Positions 23,801 through 32,914 of a stretch of 60,000 nt of DNA are shown here, piece after piece (the first letter of the stretch is position 1; each line of letters begins with the position of its first letter). A model generated the notes under the pieces. The model was given only the letters and a program-made list of their open reading frames with translations. It was not told where the DNA came from and ran no database searches. The stretch is taken from the NCBI GenBank assembly GCA_903813345.2, contig CAIIXF020000008.1, forward strand, positions 12,812,822-12,872,821, written 5' to 3'. The translations under genes and the position numbers were made by a program. This DNA comes from Owenia fusiformis (taxonomy: Eukaryota; Annelida; Polychaeta; Sabellida; Oweniidae).

Positions 23801-26800
23801 AAACGAGGCCACGATGCACGGCTTGCTACCAAAACCTACAACGTAGGGGATGCAGCATGGTTACACAACCCTACCCGTGTCAAAGGACGCTCCCCTAAAT
23901 TACAGAACTTTTGGGAAGGCCCTTACATGGTCGTTACCTGTATTTCTGATGTGTTGTTTAGAATACAACGAAGTCCGAAAGGGAAATACAAAATCGTGCA
24001 TCATAATCGGCTGAAGCCTTATGAAGGGACCAATTTTAAAGCTTGGGAGACTCAGGAGATCACAGACGCTAAGACTTCTCAATCCCCGCCTGTGAATGCT
24101 CAAAATAAGCAGTCTAAACAAAGTTTCGGGGATCAAGTGGCTCCAATTGTCGATGCAAACGGCAGAGGTTTCCCCAATGATAAGCCCAGAGAACGCCCAA
24201 GGAGGAACAGGAAAGCTCCTAGGAGATATGGCCAAGATCCCCAATAAAAAACGAATACAGTCAAATGTTATAGTTCGTGTACGCCAGGTCCGTTCGAGGC
24301 CCGTGTAGCCGTGGGAATTTTAGTTAGTAATGGAATGCGGAAGAGGCTGGTAATCAACGATTTTATGACCTCCGATTAGACGGGCGATTATCCCCTAACC
24401 GCAAAGTGCCTGACCAGCGCGTGGCTACAGTGTTAATTGATATTCGACCCGGGGTCAATGTTTGATCAGAAGTTGTTCGCTCGCCTCTGAGGAGGAGCCT
24501 ACTTCATGACAAGTAAAGAGGCGGGGCTTAACTTCAAAGGGAACCGACGTACGCCGTAACTAATCCCGAAACGGATCAAACCCCATCCCTACGTTATATC
24601 CCAGATGCATTTCAGTCATTCTACAGACTAAATTTCCAGGAGACACACGAAAAATGTCAGAGTTCAAAATTCCTAGAAAATGTGCGATATGCGAGAGAAG
24701 GTGTAACACGTTTGGCGAATTACGCCAACACCTAGATGAGAGCCACCCCGATGTGTGGCGGGGAGTGCGCGTACCAGCCCAAGAAAGCGCAAGGAACCCT
24801 GAAGACAGATCCCGGTCACGTTCCCGTTCGCGTTCCAGAAAGACGGCAAACGCCCAACGTACCTCTCAGTCGTCTACGGCCGTGAGAGGAGGTGCATCAC
24901 CTGAGTGCAGCGTGCAGGTCAACGCACGGGACCCGCTTAATCTTATGTCGGACGCGGCGGCCCAACTAGCATCAACTGGAGACAGGGCCGCGAAAAGAGG
25001 ACGTACTGAGGACTCGCCACCCAAAGGATCGTCGGCCGCGAAGAGAAGGTCCGCCAGCCCAACCAGCGGAGAGGCGTCAACCTCACGGTCGGCGGAAATG
25101 GCAGTCTTGGCGAAGAAGGACACCGAGAGCGTTCTCCCCATTACAGGGCCGGCGGCAGGGCTCGCAGCCAACGTAAGGGCCCTGCTGGAACAAGGGTACG
25201 CCGTACGTCGTTGGGAGCGTTCCACTGAAACCTTCGGGCCAGACGGGGCCGTCCAGCAGAAGGTGGTGGAATCCGTCACGCTGGACAGGCCACATAAGAA
25301 ATGAACATTCGATCATAAAGTACGACAACATTGAGAACATTATATTTATTCTGTGCTGCTTAATGAATTCGCCGTGCTGACAGTTCATTCGAAGAGCGAT
25401 TTGGAACATTTTAGACTTTTATACTTCAATAATATTTGAAGTACGACAACATTGGGAATATTATATTTATTCTGTGCTGCTTAATAATTCGCCGTGCTGA
25501 CAGTTCATTCAATGGAACAATATTTGGAACATTATATTATTGTGCTACTAACGAACTTGCCATGCTGATAGTTCATTCGAAGGGCAACGATATTTGAAGC
25601 ACTGTATTTTATATTTATCATTGCATTTGTGCACGCAGGACGCCAATTATTAAATTCACTGGGCGGTGTATGCCATTTACGTAGAACTATTTTCGTTTAA
25701 TTACTTTAAGATTTCTGCAACCATATTGGGTGAAATGGACTCTTGTATAATTCTATATTTGATAACACTTTGTACATGACGCTGACCCCGGAGTGGTCAA
25801 GTCTAGGAGGGGGCAGTGTGGAACACGTGGCCCGGTTATTGTTCTCTATACCATCTATATGTATGTCAATCATAAGTCGGTGTGTGCCTCACATCATGTC
25901 ATTGGCCAGATCATTACCCAATCATCATCTTTGTACATCATTATTTCACATGTAGTATAAAATACCCTGATCATCCCATTTTCATTAGAGTTACTCAGAG
26001 CTAGAGGCACACAGATACACCTTGAAGATCTTATAATAAAGTTGTTGTATATTGTACGTATTTGTTACTAGTTCTGTGTTTCCCGCCCTCCCCCTCCCGG
26101 GGAGGTCGGGGCTCTCATACCCACATCCCTTGACTTGTAGCAGCTGACCTGATTCCCCCCTCCCCACATCAGGTCTACCTTATGACGGAGCGGCGCGGTG
26201 ATGCAGAGACCAACAGACCCCCCCCCTCAGGTTAAGTTGACCGGACTTGGAGCAGGGACCGGCCCCGGTATAAAGTACAGCACCCCCTCACTCGGTTCTA
26301 CAATATTAAAGTTACAATGCTAGTGCAAAACAATTTGATGTTTGAGAAATGTATATTTCACTTTTAAATTTGAATATAGGTTGCTCTTGTTACATTCGAT
26401 GATGGAGCTAGAATAGTGTTTGATTTTAACGACGACCAGACTAGAGAAGGCCTGCTAAACAAACTGGATGAACTGAAACAGGATACAACCCAACCCGATA
26501 GATGTAAAACATTCACTTGGGAAGCTCTGAAATTGACCAGGACACATCCAAACCTTTTCGGTATTTATTAATACATACAAAATGAGGACATATGTTTTTC
26601 TGTGTAGGCTAATAATTTTATTAAACCGTTGCACAATTGCTTTGAATGCAGAATCAGATCAAGATCTGGACGAATTTTTTTCAAAATATTCGGCACATAT
26701 TATTCTTGGTCATGTTTTTCCATAACTACCAAAATTGTAAAGTTTTTTAAAATAATACCTTCATAATGTGTTATTTTTAATGATTATCTTGTTTATTATT

Positions 26801-28911
26801 TTGGAGAATTTCTAAACAATTTTTCCTCATTTAGACACTTTGAATCTTCGCCAATTTATAACATATCGTGGGATAATATATTTGAGATTGTAAGAAATAT
26901 ATTGGTAGGTCAACTGTACATGTTGACTCTGCCCTTAACTAACGACGAATTAAGAATTTGAAAAGCATTTTCTAATCGAATTGAATTCGCACAATCCAAT
27001 AAAATCGTAGCTATCAAAGTTGCCCGTTTGCATCTCTTTGGCCTGTGGCTAGAGCGCTTTTTCACTGCATTGTATTCATTAATTTGAAGGACTAACTATT
27101 AAATTAATTTTATTCTCATTTTAGGAGGGGTAGAGAAAAATAGCGATCGGGAGAAGATCATTATGATTCTCACAGATGGTGTCCCTTTTGAAAATGAGAA
27201 GGTATGTGCACGGTCATTTGTACATACATCACTTGTACCTTTGCACTCTATATTTTCATTGTAAGCATACCAATGTAGCCTCTTGAGAATATTGACAAAT
27301 AGAAATACTATAATAGTATAAGATTAATCATGTACAATACATTGCATAATATTTGGTTCATTTAGAACATAATTTTACCAAAATTATATATTTAACGTGC
27401 ATAGTTTTCATGTCACGACCAGAAGTGGTGACATATTGTTATAGTCTACAACGTTTTGGGTTGTGTTCGGAATTCGGCGCACTGCATCTGTAACAAATGG
27501 CAAGTGGTGACATTTTGCTCTTTTTTAAACTAGAACAGAGAAGAAGTGACAAATAAAACAATTAAAGAAGGAGAGTTGAATGATGCAGATGGTATTAAAA
27601 CCATGGTCTTTACCATAAAAAACAAGAAAGGAAATTTACCTCCAAAAGAACTTTTCGAAAAGCTGGCATATACAATGCGTTGGATGTTCCAAGTCGAAGA
27701 CGCATTAGTTGATCAATTTGAAATTCGTGTTTTCCCTCTACTTGCCAGATTTACTTGTCCATGTAAGTAGATTTGCTTATTTTCCCTGTACTTGCCAGAT
27801 TTACCTGACAATGTGAGTGTATTGTGCGTTTGCTCATTTTCCCCCTACTTGCCAGATTTACCTGTCAATGTGGGTATATTTGTAAATATCGATATTACCT
27901 TACCATTGATCGACGACATTTACTCATATATCATTTACACCTAACTTCCATGGCAGTGGTGAACTGACTAGCACTGCCGGGGAGTGTGTGGTACACTACC
28001 ACAGTTAGTGTGAACCATCACATTTTTAGCCAACCGAATCAAGGATATGTTTTATGAATAGATTTTTACCCACCTTGGTTCGGAACCACTGACTTGTTGA
28101 TGCAGAACAAAACCATCTAAACCTAAAGCTAAAAATAATATTTTGTATCAAACGATGGCTGACCTAGTTTGAGAAGTCAGTGTTAAAAGGGTTGATATCA
28201 CAAGTTTAGGTATATTTTAAAGAATGTTAAGCCAAATGTTACCCATTTTGTTTATTATTGACAGATTCGTGTAGTGAAGCGATTGACTTAATTTATGTGA
28301 TGGACCGCAGCATAAGCATAATTGTTGATAATATTAAGAAAGAGAAAGATTTCTTCAAACTTGTGACCGAGTCGTTTTCTATTGGCGACATACGATCTAA
28401 AGCAGACCCAAAGGCTTCAGTTGCTATGTTAAGCTACAATCGTAATGTCTACAAACATTTTACTGGTTTGGATTGTTCGGATTCTACATGTGTACTGAGC
28501 AAGATAGACCAGATCCCTAACACTCATGACAACTTCACTGTCACAAACCTTGCACTAGAGGAAGTAAAGGTAATCGTGAACCAGTATACAAGGAAAGGAT
28601 TGAACGGCATACATCCAGTGGTGGTTTTGTCAACCGATGGTAATACATGGAAAGTCGGTGCCAACAGCATTTCATCTCCAAAGGTTTCAATTGCTGTTGC
28701 TGATGAACTACGAGTAAGAGGTATTGATACAGTCGTGGTATCTGTGCCCAACCACAGAGACGACCCTGGGTTGAAAGAACTAAGGGGCATCGCCAGTCAC
28801 TTCATGTTTGACTTACAATCTGAGTACAACTTTACCAGTTTCGACGATCTTCGTCCTATAACGCCAACTCTTGTCAGGCTCATCTGCGAAAAGTATAAGC
28901 CTAACGCATAA
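17825..28911 (+). CDS. vWA gene B: secreted protein with two vWA domains, interrupted in intron 2 by a retrotransposon
   Basis: Coding exons are 17825-17951, 18211-18341, 26380-26560, 27125-27201, 27534-27762 and 28265-28911, giving 463 residues. The start ATGATG opens a signal peptide (MMSLYIATTCIFLGVVS). vWA1 has DRSCS, CKTFTWEAL and ILTDGVPF; vWA2 has DRSIS, FTVTNLAL and LSTDGNTW, so both MIDAS sites are complete. Two N-x-T sequons occur in vWA2 (NFTV and NFTS). Intron 2 is 8.0 kb because a 7.7-kb Gypsy element in the sense orientation sits in it; without the element the intron would be about 0.3 kb. The exons show no damage, so the gene can still work if the element is spliced out. The exon 5 end with its donor is repeated downstream. 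Poly(A) signal at 28964. Confidence 0.85.
18572..19057 (+). repeat. 5' LTR of the Gypsy element (486 bp)
   Basis: It starts TGTGGAACACGTGG and ends CGGTTCTACA. Inside are TATAAAAT (18711-18718) and AATAAA (18790-18795), candidate promoter and poly(A) signals, followed by a C-rich stretch. By eye it is identical to the 3' LTR. Confidence 0.92.
19059..19071 (+). other. Primer binding site, complementary to tRNA-Leu
   Basis: TGGTGGCAGCGGT begins two bases after the 5' LTR. Its complement ends CGCTGCCACCA, the 3' end known for animal tRNA-Leu of the GGTAGCG/CGCTGCCA acceptor type, so first-strand synthesis is probably primed by tRNA-Leu. Confidence 0.65.
19072..19972 (+). other. Long untranslated leader of the Gypsy element
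   Basis: About 900 bases between the PBS and the gag ATG with only short ORFs. A CTATATAAG box near 19856 could be an internal TATA box, and a poly-C run lies near 19495. Packaging signals would be expected here but cannot be identified by eye. Confidence 0.5.
19973..21604 (+). CDS. Gag polyprotein of the Gypsy element
   Basis: 543 residues from the ATG at 19973, which has a good context (CACCATG); the frame is open 48 bases further upstream but without an ATG. Residues 1-230 are proline- and charge-rich and unplaced. Residues about 255-410 look like the retrotransposon capsid domain: SWMNYKAHFEQC, LRGNALEVIANIP and FIEAIDDQDLRYRVY. An acidic stretch (ETDDEDDRS) follows, then a CCHC zinc knuckle CHKCGERGHWKRNC at residues 505-518 for RNA binding. 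It forms the particle that packages the element RNA. The frame is intact. The pro frame lies at -1 and overlaps the last 60 or so bases. Confidence 0.9.
   Translation: MQNLNDQQASSLSPSAKHDHGQLDDTVVFPGLGGRPGQPQETPVSETKWPTHDTEGATSGYVSHVPMVSTMNPDPSKQFPLPKDISSDQYALPPSGFGGARPKAVPFPALNQSKVKDHGGVPYTSPFNQDMFRPGLGHNSGLQNVQTPRRRLEDELNLLDSIRESTKPEERKELDRLLLNHAIAFAADRLSTGTRRNSGSIHDAGLIQANEARGANGSTHRCAPGYPLHVPDPNVPQAGIGLQGGHEKKSRFNPDKFTGGETTSWMNYKAHFEQCADINRWSSDEKYKYLAACLRGNALEVIANIPHDQPRSYTDLVDRLERRFGTSGQAARFLSELRTRVRKNDEKLAALGQDIRRLTNLAYPEIPLDARERFARQHFIEAIDDQDLRYRVYQAPCSTLDEAIRISIETEAFLESDRSRFGNRRRTDKQRDVRRVHMSEFYSSESETDDEDDRSQRIRSVSATNTSDLTDMRKQVEEMQKAIDRLTTKGTQSSKSSAFKITGKCHKCGERGHWKRNCTSTDGEQNQGNDRRSSSKGSPRSKQ
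21544..22653 (+). CDS. Protease and truncated start of pol of the Gypsy element
   Basis: The frame is open from 21544, -1 relative to gag, and has no good ATG of its own; expression by a -1 frameshift near the gag stop is likely. The aspartic protease core is clear: LVDTGATGTLLSE with the catalytic Asp at 21760, and the downstream GILGMDFL segment. It cleaves the polyprotein. After about 250 further residues of linker the frame reaches the first residues typical of the RT region (IPIKQRPRR) and then stops at 22651-22653. All reverse transcriptase and RNase H motifs are missing, so this is a deleted pol. Confidence 0.85.
   Translation, partial: TEPGKRQTIEQQGQPSIETVKKPSQTEITLELTEADILEEPLFISNFENVELTNGIYVCCGLDGVIEANMLVDTGATGTLLSESTYNRIPVDKRNRLMPVNRRVTGVDGGAVGILGKCTMQLQVGEQARNCTVYVAKIPGEGILGMDFLQGCECTINLKHGRIEFPGENVRCTSSEKTEFCCKVIVDSTCYVPAGHEAILQGKATEDLSSVKGPGLVEQFFQENGKDRGVAVARTLVNPGNEIIPIRVINPGPYGCTVYRGTAIAEMSSIDEVISDRDDYANPDTGLKVMHTGIASSRVPEHLQELFEESTKSLDHEEKELVADMLCKYSDVFSKDDSDLGRTNLVKHSIDTGNAIPIKQRPRRMPFWN
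22650..24247 (+). CDS. Integrase of the Gypsy element (frame-shifted 3' part of pol)
   Basis: About 530 residues in a frame different from the protease, with no start codon of its own that makes sense; the ATG at 22592 lies in protease sequence. The HHCC zinc-binding region has His at 23003 and 23024 and CDIC at 23115-23126. The catalytic core has Asp at 23210 (LDILGP), Asp at 23390 (HADQGRQF) and Glu at 23498 (QVERYNR), giving the D-35-E spacing. The C-terminal GPY motif (WEGPYMVV, about 23910) and HHNRLKPY follow. The protein would insert the cDNA into the chromosome. It looks intact but is separated from gag and protease by the deletion and a frame change. Confidence 0.88.
24654..25304 (+). 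CDS. Accessory ORF of the Gypsy element: C2H2 zinc finger with RS tract
   Basis: 216 residues between integrase and the 3' LTR, the place of env in retroviruses, but with no signal peptide or membrane segment. A C2H2 finger sits at residues about 9-30 (CAIC, then H-x4-H with ESH). An alternating Arg-Ser stretch (SRSRSRSRSR) follows, then two basic patches (AAKRGR and AAKRRS) that could be nuclear signals, and a conserved-looking tail (LEQGYAVRRWERS). The DNA is much richer in G+C than the host sequence. AG dinucleotides after pyrimidines just upstream (near 24630-24640) could be splice acceptors for a subgenomic mRNA; a GGCGGGGCTT box at about 24520 could mark a separate promoter. A nuclear or RNA-binding role is a guess. 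Confidence 0.7.
   Translation: MSEFKIPRKCAICERRCNTFGELRQHLDESHPDVWRGVRVPAQESARNPEDRSRSRSRSRSRKTANAQRTSQSSTAVRGGASPECSVQVNARDPLNLMSDAAAQLASTGDRAAKRGRTEDSPPKGSSAAKRRSASPTSGEASTSRSAEMAVLAKKDTESVLPITGPAAGLAANVRALLEQGYAVRRWERSTETFGPDGAVQQKVVESVTLDRPHKK
25317..25600 (+). repeat. Three diverged tandem repeats before the 3' LTR
   Basis: Units of about 90-120 bases start near 25317, 25438 and 25520. They share AAGTACGACAACATTG, TATTCTGTGCTGCTTAAT and GCTGACAGTTCATTC. No coding capacity. Their place in the 3' untranslated part suggests a role in packaging or RNA structure, which is unproven. Confidence 0.7.
25805..25816 (+). other. Polypurine tract of the Gypsy element
   Basis: AGGAGGGGGCAG directly before the TGTGG start of the 3' LTR, the usual plus-strand primer. 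Confidence 0.75.
25817..26302 (+). repeat. 3' LTR of the Gypsy element (486 bp)
   Basis: Same length as the 5' LTR and, as far as I can read, the same sequence. The AATAAA at about 26035 is in the sense orientation of vWA gene B and could end some of its transcripts. Confidence 0.92.
26830..26930. repeat. Dispersed repeat shared with 59640-59750
   Basis: AACATATCGTGG, then TATTTGAGATTGTAAG and TAGGTCAA occur in the same order here (intron 3 of gene B) and at 59640-59750. No end structure is visible. Confidence 0.5.
27411..27513. repeat. Short MITE-like repeat in intron 4 of gene B
   Basis: Related to 5251-5394. It begins TGTCACGACCAGAAGTGGTG and ends AAGTGGTGACATTTTG. It lies about 20 bases before exon 5. 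Confidence 0.5.
27731..27870 (+). repeat. Tandem triplication of the exon 5 end and its splice donor in gene B
   Basis: TTTCCCTCTACTTGCCAG with the following TTTAC(C/T)TG and a GT donor occurs at 27731, 27781 and 27838. The first copy is the true exon end with donor GTAAGT at 27763. The second carries GTGAGT and the third GTGGGT. An in-frame TAG follows the first donor at once (27768-27770), so use of a later donor would end the protein after the first vWA domain. Genes A, C and D have only one copy. Confidence 0.8.
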
Positions 28912-28963
28912 GTTATCACAAACATACAATTACTTGTACAGCTTGTAAAAGATTTGAAGACAA

Positions 28964-28969
28964 AATAAA
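28964..28969 (+). promoter_or_regulatory. Poly(A) signal of vWA gene B
   Basis: AATAAA about 53 bases after the stop. Confidence 0.6.
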
Positions 28970-28989
28970 TCTATTAGTTAGCTTAAATA

Positions 28990-29650
28990 ATTGTTTGACT
29001 TGCTTTATAGTTATTGATACAAAGGCGGACTTGTAACGATTTTATAACTAAGTTCTACTTTAACAAGAACAACCTCCTTCATTCAGCAAATGTCATTTAT
29101 TCGTCAATTCGGGGTATGGAAAATGGTGATCGAAATTCCCTTGTACCAAGGATGCAAGAACAATGAAAACACTGATATTATAATATCATCCCAGTATGTG
29201 ACAAAAGGAGCTAGCTAATGTTAAATGGTACATCATAGAGGTGTTTACTAGAGTGCAACTAACTCGATAAAAGGGTTGTGCTGGCTTGAACTGTCTGTGG
29301 TTCTAGCCAGGATAAAGCTACCAGCTCCCGTCAGATTAATACAGTGAGCTGATAACATTATCCTACCACAAGCATATCCCCTATGATGTCTGGTTTAGAT
29401 AATTGTACTTCAAATAAAATGAAAAAAACCTAATCAAAAATAAAACACAAGATTTATTCATTTTCTCTCGCCATAGACCTCATTGAAAGTCTGGAAATAG
29501 GACATACATTGTTTAAATCACCTACAATTAATTATGTTCTTGGCTTAAATCCTTGATTCAGTTTCGTTTTGACGTCAACCAGCCCATCTTAATTAGCTTC
29601 CTCATGGTCTAAAAAAACACACCAATGTTTCGAAATATTAATATTTTAAT
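28990..29650. other. Intergenic spacer after vWA gene B
   Basis: AT-rich; I recognise no exon, RNA gene or repeat ends. Confidence 0.4.
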
Positions 29651-30349
29651 ACTACAGGGTGTGGCAAAAATATTTTTGGGCACACCCTGTAGTAACAAGT
29701 CTTAAATTCCAACGTCTCGCCGGTTTACCTTTCTCATACATTACGACCCAAGATATACATGGTGCTTCAAACGTTGTAGAGGAAGGTTTAAAGCTATTGT
29801 TGGTACCATACATTTTTCTTAGATTTGACATTTGCAAAAAATCATAAGCTCAAATCAAATATTACTGAAAATGGATAAAGTGTGAACTTCAACATCCGTG
29901 ATTCTTCAACCCTTCAACATCCTTCCCCTGACAATTTTTTAGCCGCAAACTGAAAGAACTAATACATTGTGACCATGGACAAAAATATTTCCCAGTGAAA
30001 TCGTAGCATACCTCTGTATGGTCTTAAAATGTCAGTATCTTCATTTATCATGGACCCAATTCTCATGAAATATGCAAAACATTGAATATTAGTTTTTCTT
30101 TTGATTTTTGTAAGATGTTTATATGAAGGGCATCTCAGACTCACATTGGTAAAATTTTGCACAATAGCTTCTTTCCAGGCATGTTTGTTTAAGTCTTGTA
30201 ATTTCTTCAAAATTCAAGAGTGGGAAAAATGATGGCACCAACAAAACAATGTGAACCTTTCTGTACAACATATGCATACCTTTCTGCCAACTCATGCATG
30301 TAAAGGAAACTAAAGCATTGCAGTGGTTCACTTTTTGAACCACCCTGTA
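29651..30349. mobile_element. Probable CAGGGTG-ended element (Tc1/mariner-like ends)
   Basis: The left side is a 43-base palindrome with ACTACAGGGTGTG arms (29651-29693). The right side ends GGTTCAC..GAACCACCCTGTA at about 30349. The inverted ends CAGGGTG/CACCCTG flanked by TA match the family at 37514, 39270, 45235, 46477, 50270 and 53775. The interior has minus-strand ORFs of up to 96 residues that I cannot assign. Confidence 0.45.
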
Positions 30350-32849
30350 CTTATGCCATTTGGGAATCAATTGTGTACCTGATTGATGCAAGTAAAAGTA
30401 AAAACCCAATCATCGTTAGAAATTTTATAGCATAAAATGGGCGTTTTGGCACAATCTGTTATTTCATTGGTTCATGATTCAATATAATTATTAAGTATAA
30501 GTTTGTATTTTATTACAGAGTTTGTATGTCACTCCAAATAAAAAAAACTGATGTTAATATTGAACGGTGATAGCTGAAATATGCGTCACCTGGATCTACT
30601 GAACATCTACTAGTATGGTAATTGTGCAAAGTATTTACTTGATTGAGGTTCAGATAAAGGCCTGGTGCTATTTTATCACAATAAAATTTGCATAAAACCC
30701 CAATCAAGTTAGAATTTAAAAACAATATTCTAAGCTAAAATAATTGTGAGGTGGTTATTAAGATGATGATACACATTTTAACGTATTCATTTTGAGTACA
30801 TCTCGAATCCATTCTCAACAAAGCGTTCACGAAAGAAGTATTCGAAATGTTTGAGTTCTGGATGATAAAAGTACGTTAAGATATACCGCTCCTTTACAAA
30901 TTCCTTTGTGAACAAGATATAGAATCAAAAGCATAATCTTCTTTTTTACTCCCTGACACATGCCAACGTATTTACATAAGTGAATATCTCCGTTTAAATA
31001 ATTTTGTAACCGTTGTTCTCTACAGGTCCCATTTTTATAATTGAAAAACAAAATTGAATATTTTGCATTTCTAAATTGATAAGTTTCTTGGAATACAACA
31101 TAACTGTTTACGATTTAAGTCATTAATACGATTTCCCTTAGTGATCCCATGCTAAATAGACAGCAACTGGGTCAAGTTTTTATGTTCAACCTTGTTTTCA
31201 GGACTTTAAAACATGAGTCGACAATTATGTAGGAAATTTCAATTCCAAATGTCACCGTGTCAATTTGTGTTTTTTCACAATATAGCCTTTTATAATGATA
31301 GATCGCCAAAATCTGCATGTACCTCTCAATGAGGCGATATGTTTTTAAATTAAGAGATGTAAGCTATAAACTTAAACAAAAATTCAAACCACCCGCTATT
31401 ATTTTGATTGCACAAGACGAAATTTCCACTCCCGGGCAGCACTTTCGGGAACACTTTGAAGGAGGATTCTGATTTTCATAAAAGGTTTCATGCAATATCA
31501 TTGTTTGTTTAAGCCTCAACTAAAATCATACTCAAATCCGATACCATAATTATAAATTGAAATGAAACATTAAACTCACCAGGTTATATGATAAACCGTT
31601 TCGAGCATTGATGATTTGAGTTAAACTTTGAATATTTATATAAATGTTAATCGGCATGTATTCGACGGTTAATGTACACAAATGATGTATGCATTAACGT
31701 GTGACTTGAATATCAATTCGTGACTGTCATATTTGGCTTTCAAAAATTAAGTTGGAAGTTACAGTGGTAGGATATTACCGAAAACGTCACTAGTCACATC
31801 CAAATATCCGAAACGACGTCAAGTATTAACAATACACTTTTCGAACAAGGCAAGGTTCTGTGTATGTGTAAAAAATTCACAAATATCAACAATTTTCATT
31901 GAGTAGGAGATTACATTCAAAATCACAATTTTCAAAATATTTGTTTTAACCAAAAATTGTAAGAACTTGAAACATGTTGTTAGTTTTTCAAACCGCATAT
32001 TCTCATTTACGTTCTTTGACAAGGATATGTAAACAAGAAAATACAGTTATGGTTTGTTCATAATGAAAAATGACAAATAACATACATCTTCTGAAGTAGG
32101 GGTATACAGGGACATAATGGAAATTCAGAAATTTAGGCCATATCCCCAAGATTGCTTCAACAATATGTAACAGAACATCAAAATTATCATTTACACGTTT
32201 GCTGATAGGGTTATTGAAAATAATTAACCAGAGGTTTGCTTCAATTGTGGCACCATTCTAAGGAAATATTGATGAACATACGAGTATCGAATGCTGACTA
32301 AGTTACTTGACTTGACTGATAGCTTTTATATGGTGCATACTCGTTCACCGGATAACTATGGTGTTCTTCAGGTCCATGGATGCACGATTGTTTAATATTA
32401 GTTAGTCCTGGCAAGGTCGAATGGAAAAGGGATTATCGAAAACGAATCAGCAAAAAAATTCCTGGACTGAAACATATGCCAATTTGAATTGCTAATAAAG
32501 CCATATTAAGTGGTTTCCTATCTCATAGCAGAAATATCTCTGCTCGTGTTTTATGCTCGTGTTTTTATATAAAAATATTCAGGTTTTTTTAAATGAAAAG
32601 AAAGGCATATGGTGATATGAATATGATCGATTATAAACAAAACAGGTGTTTTTCGCATGGCGGCTCATGACTAGATTATATAATATCCATAAGTGTTGTT
32701 CGTTTGACTTCAAATACAGTTGATGATGAATCTAATTTTTTGCACCAGGTAGTTGTAGATGCCATCTAATGGTTTAATTACTTCTATTGAAATAATGAAA
32801 TTTGTGAAAAAATGCAAAAAACAAATTACCATAATTAAGCAAATGTTAC
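30350..32849. other. Intergenic spacer upstream of vWA gene C
   Basis: 2.5 kb of AT-rich sequence with only random-looking short ORFs. No repeat ends or RNA genes recognised. Confidence 0.4.
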
Positions 32850-32914
32850 TATAAAGGATCAGTTTATCATCAATTTGCATTACTTGGCGATTTGCTGCTC
32901 ACAACAGTTTGCTG
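32850..32914 (+). promoter_or_regulatory. TATA box and non-coding first exon of vWA gene C
   Basis: CTATAAAGG near 32849 is followed after 65 bases by the donor GTAAGT at 32915, matching gene B. The leader intron would run to the AG near 35811 (TTTTCCATAG) just before ATGATG at 35825, and would contain the 1.76-kb inverted repeat. Confidence 0.55.

Larger units (their letters stand above)
18572..26302 (+). mobile_element. Ty3/Gypsy LTR retrotransposon lacking reverse transcriptase, with an extra ORF
   Basis: This 7731-bp element starts TGTGG and ends TCTACA and is flanked by ATAT on both sides (18568-18571 and 26303-26306). The order is LTR, tRNA-Leu-type PBS, long leader, gag, protease, integrase, a zinc-finger/RS ORF, tandem repeats, polypurine tract, LTR. 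The presence of gag, aspartic protease and a GPY-type integrase identifies Ty3/Gypsy. The reverse transcriptase and RNase H are absent: the protease frame breaks off at the first residues of the RT region and the integrase resumes in another frame at about 22650. The LTRs read as identical, so insertion is recent. Such an element would need enzymes from a complete relative. It sits in intron 2 of vWA gene B in the sense orientation. Confidence 0.9.

Noticed and set aside
24866-25279. Minus-strand ORF of 137 residues in the Gypsy element
   Set aside because: It lies opposite the zinc-finger ORF in GC-rich sequence and has no recognisable features; it is a shadow frame.
24654-25304. The accessory ORF as an env gene
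   Set aside because: No signal peptide, membrane span or furin-like site. It has a zinc finger, RS repeats and basic patches instead.
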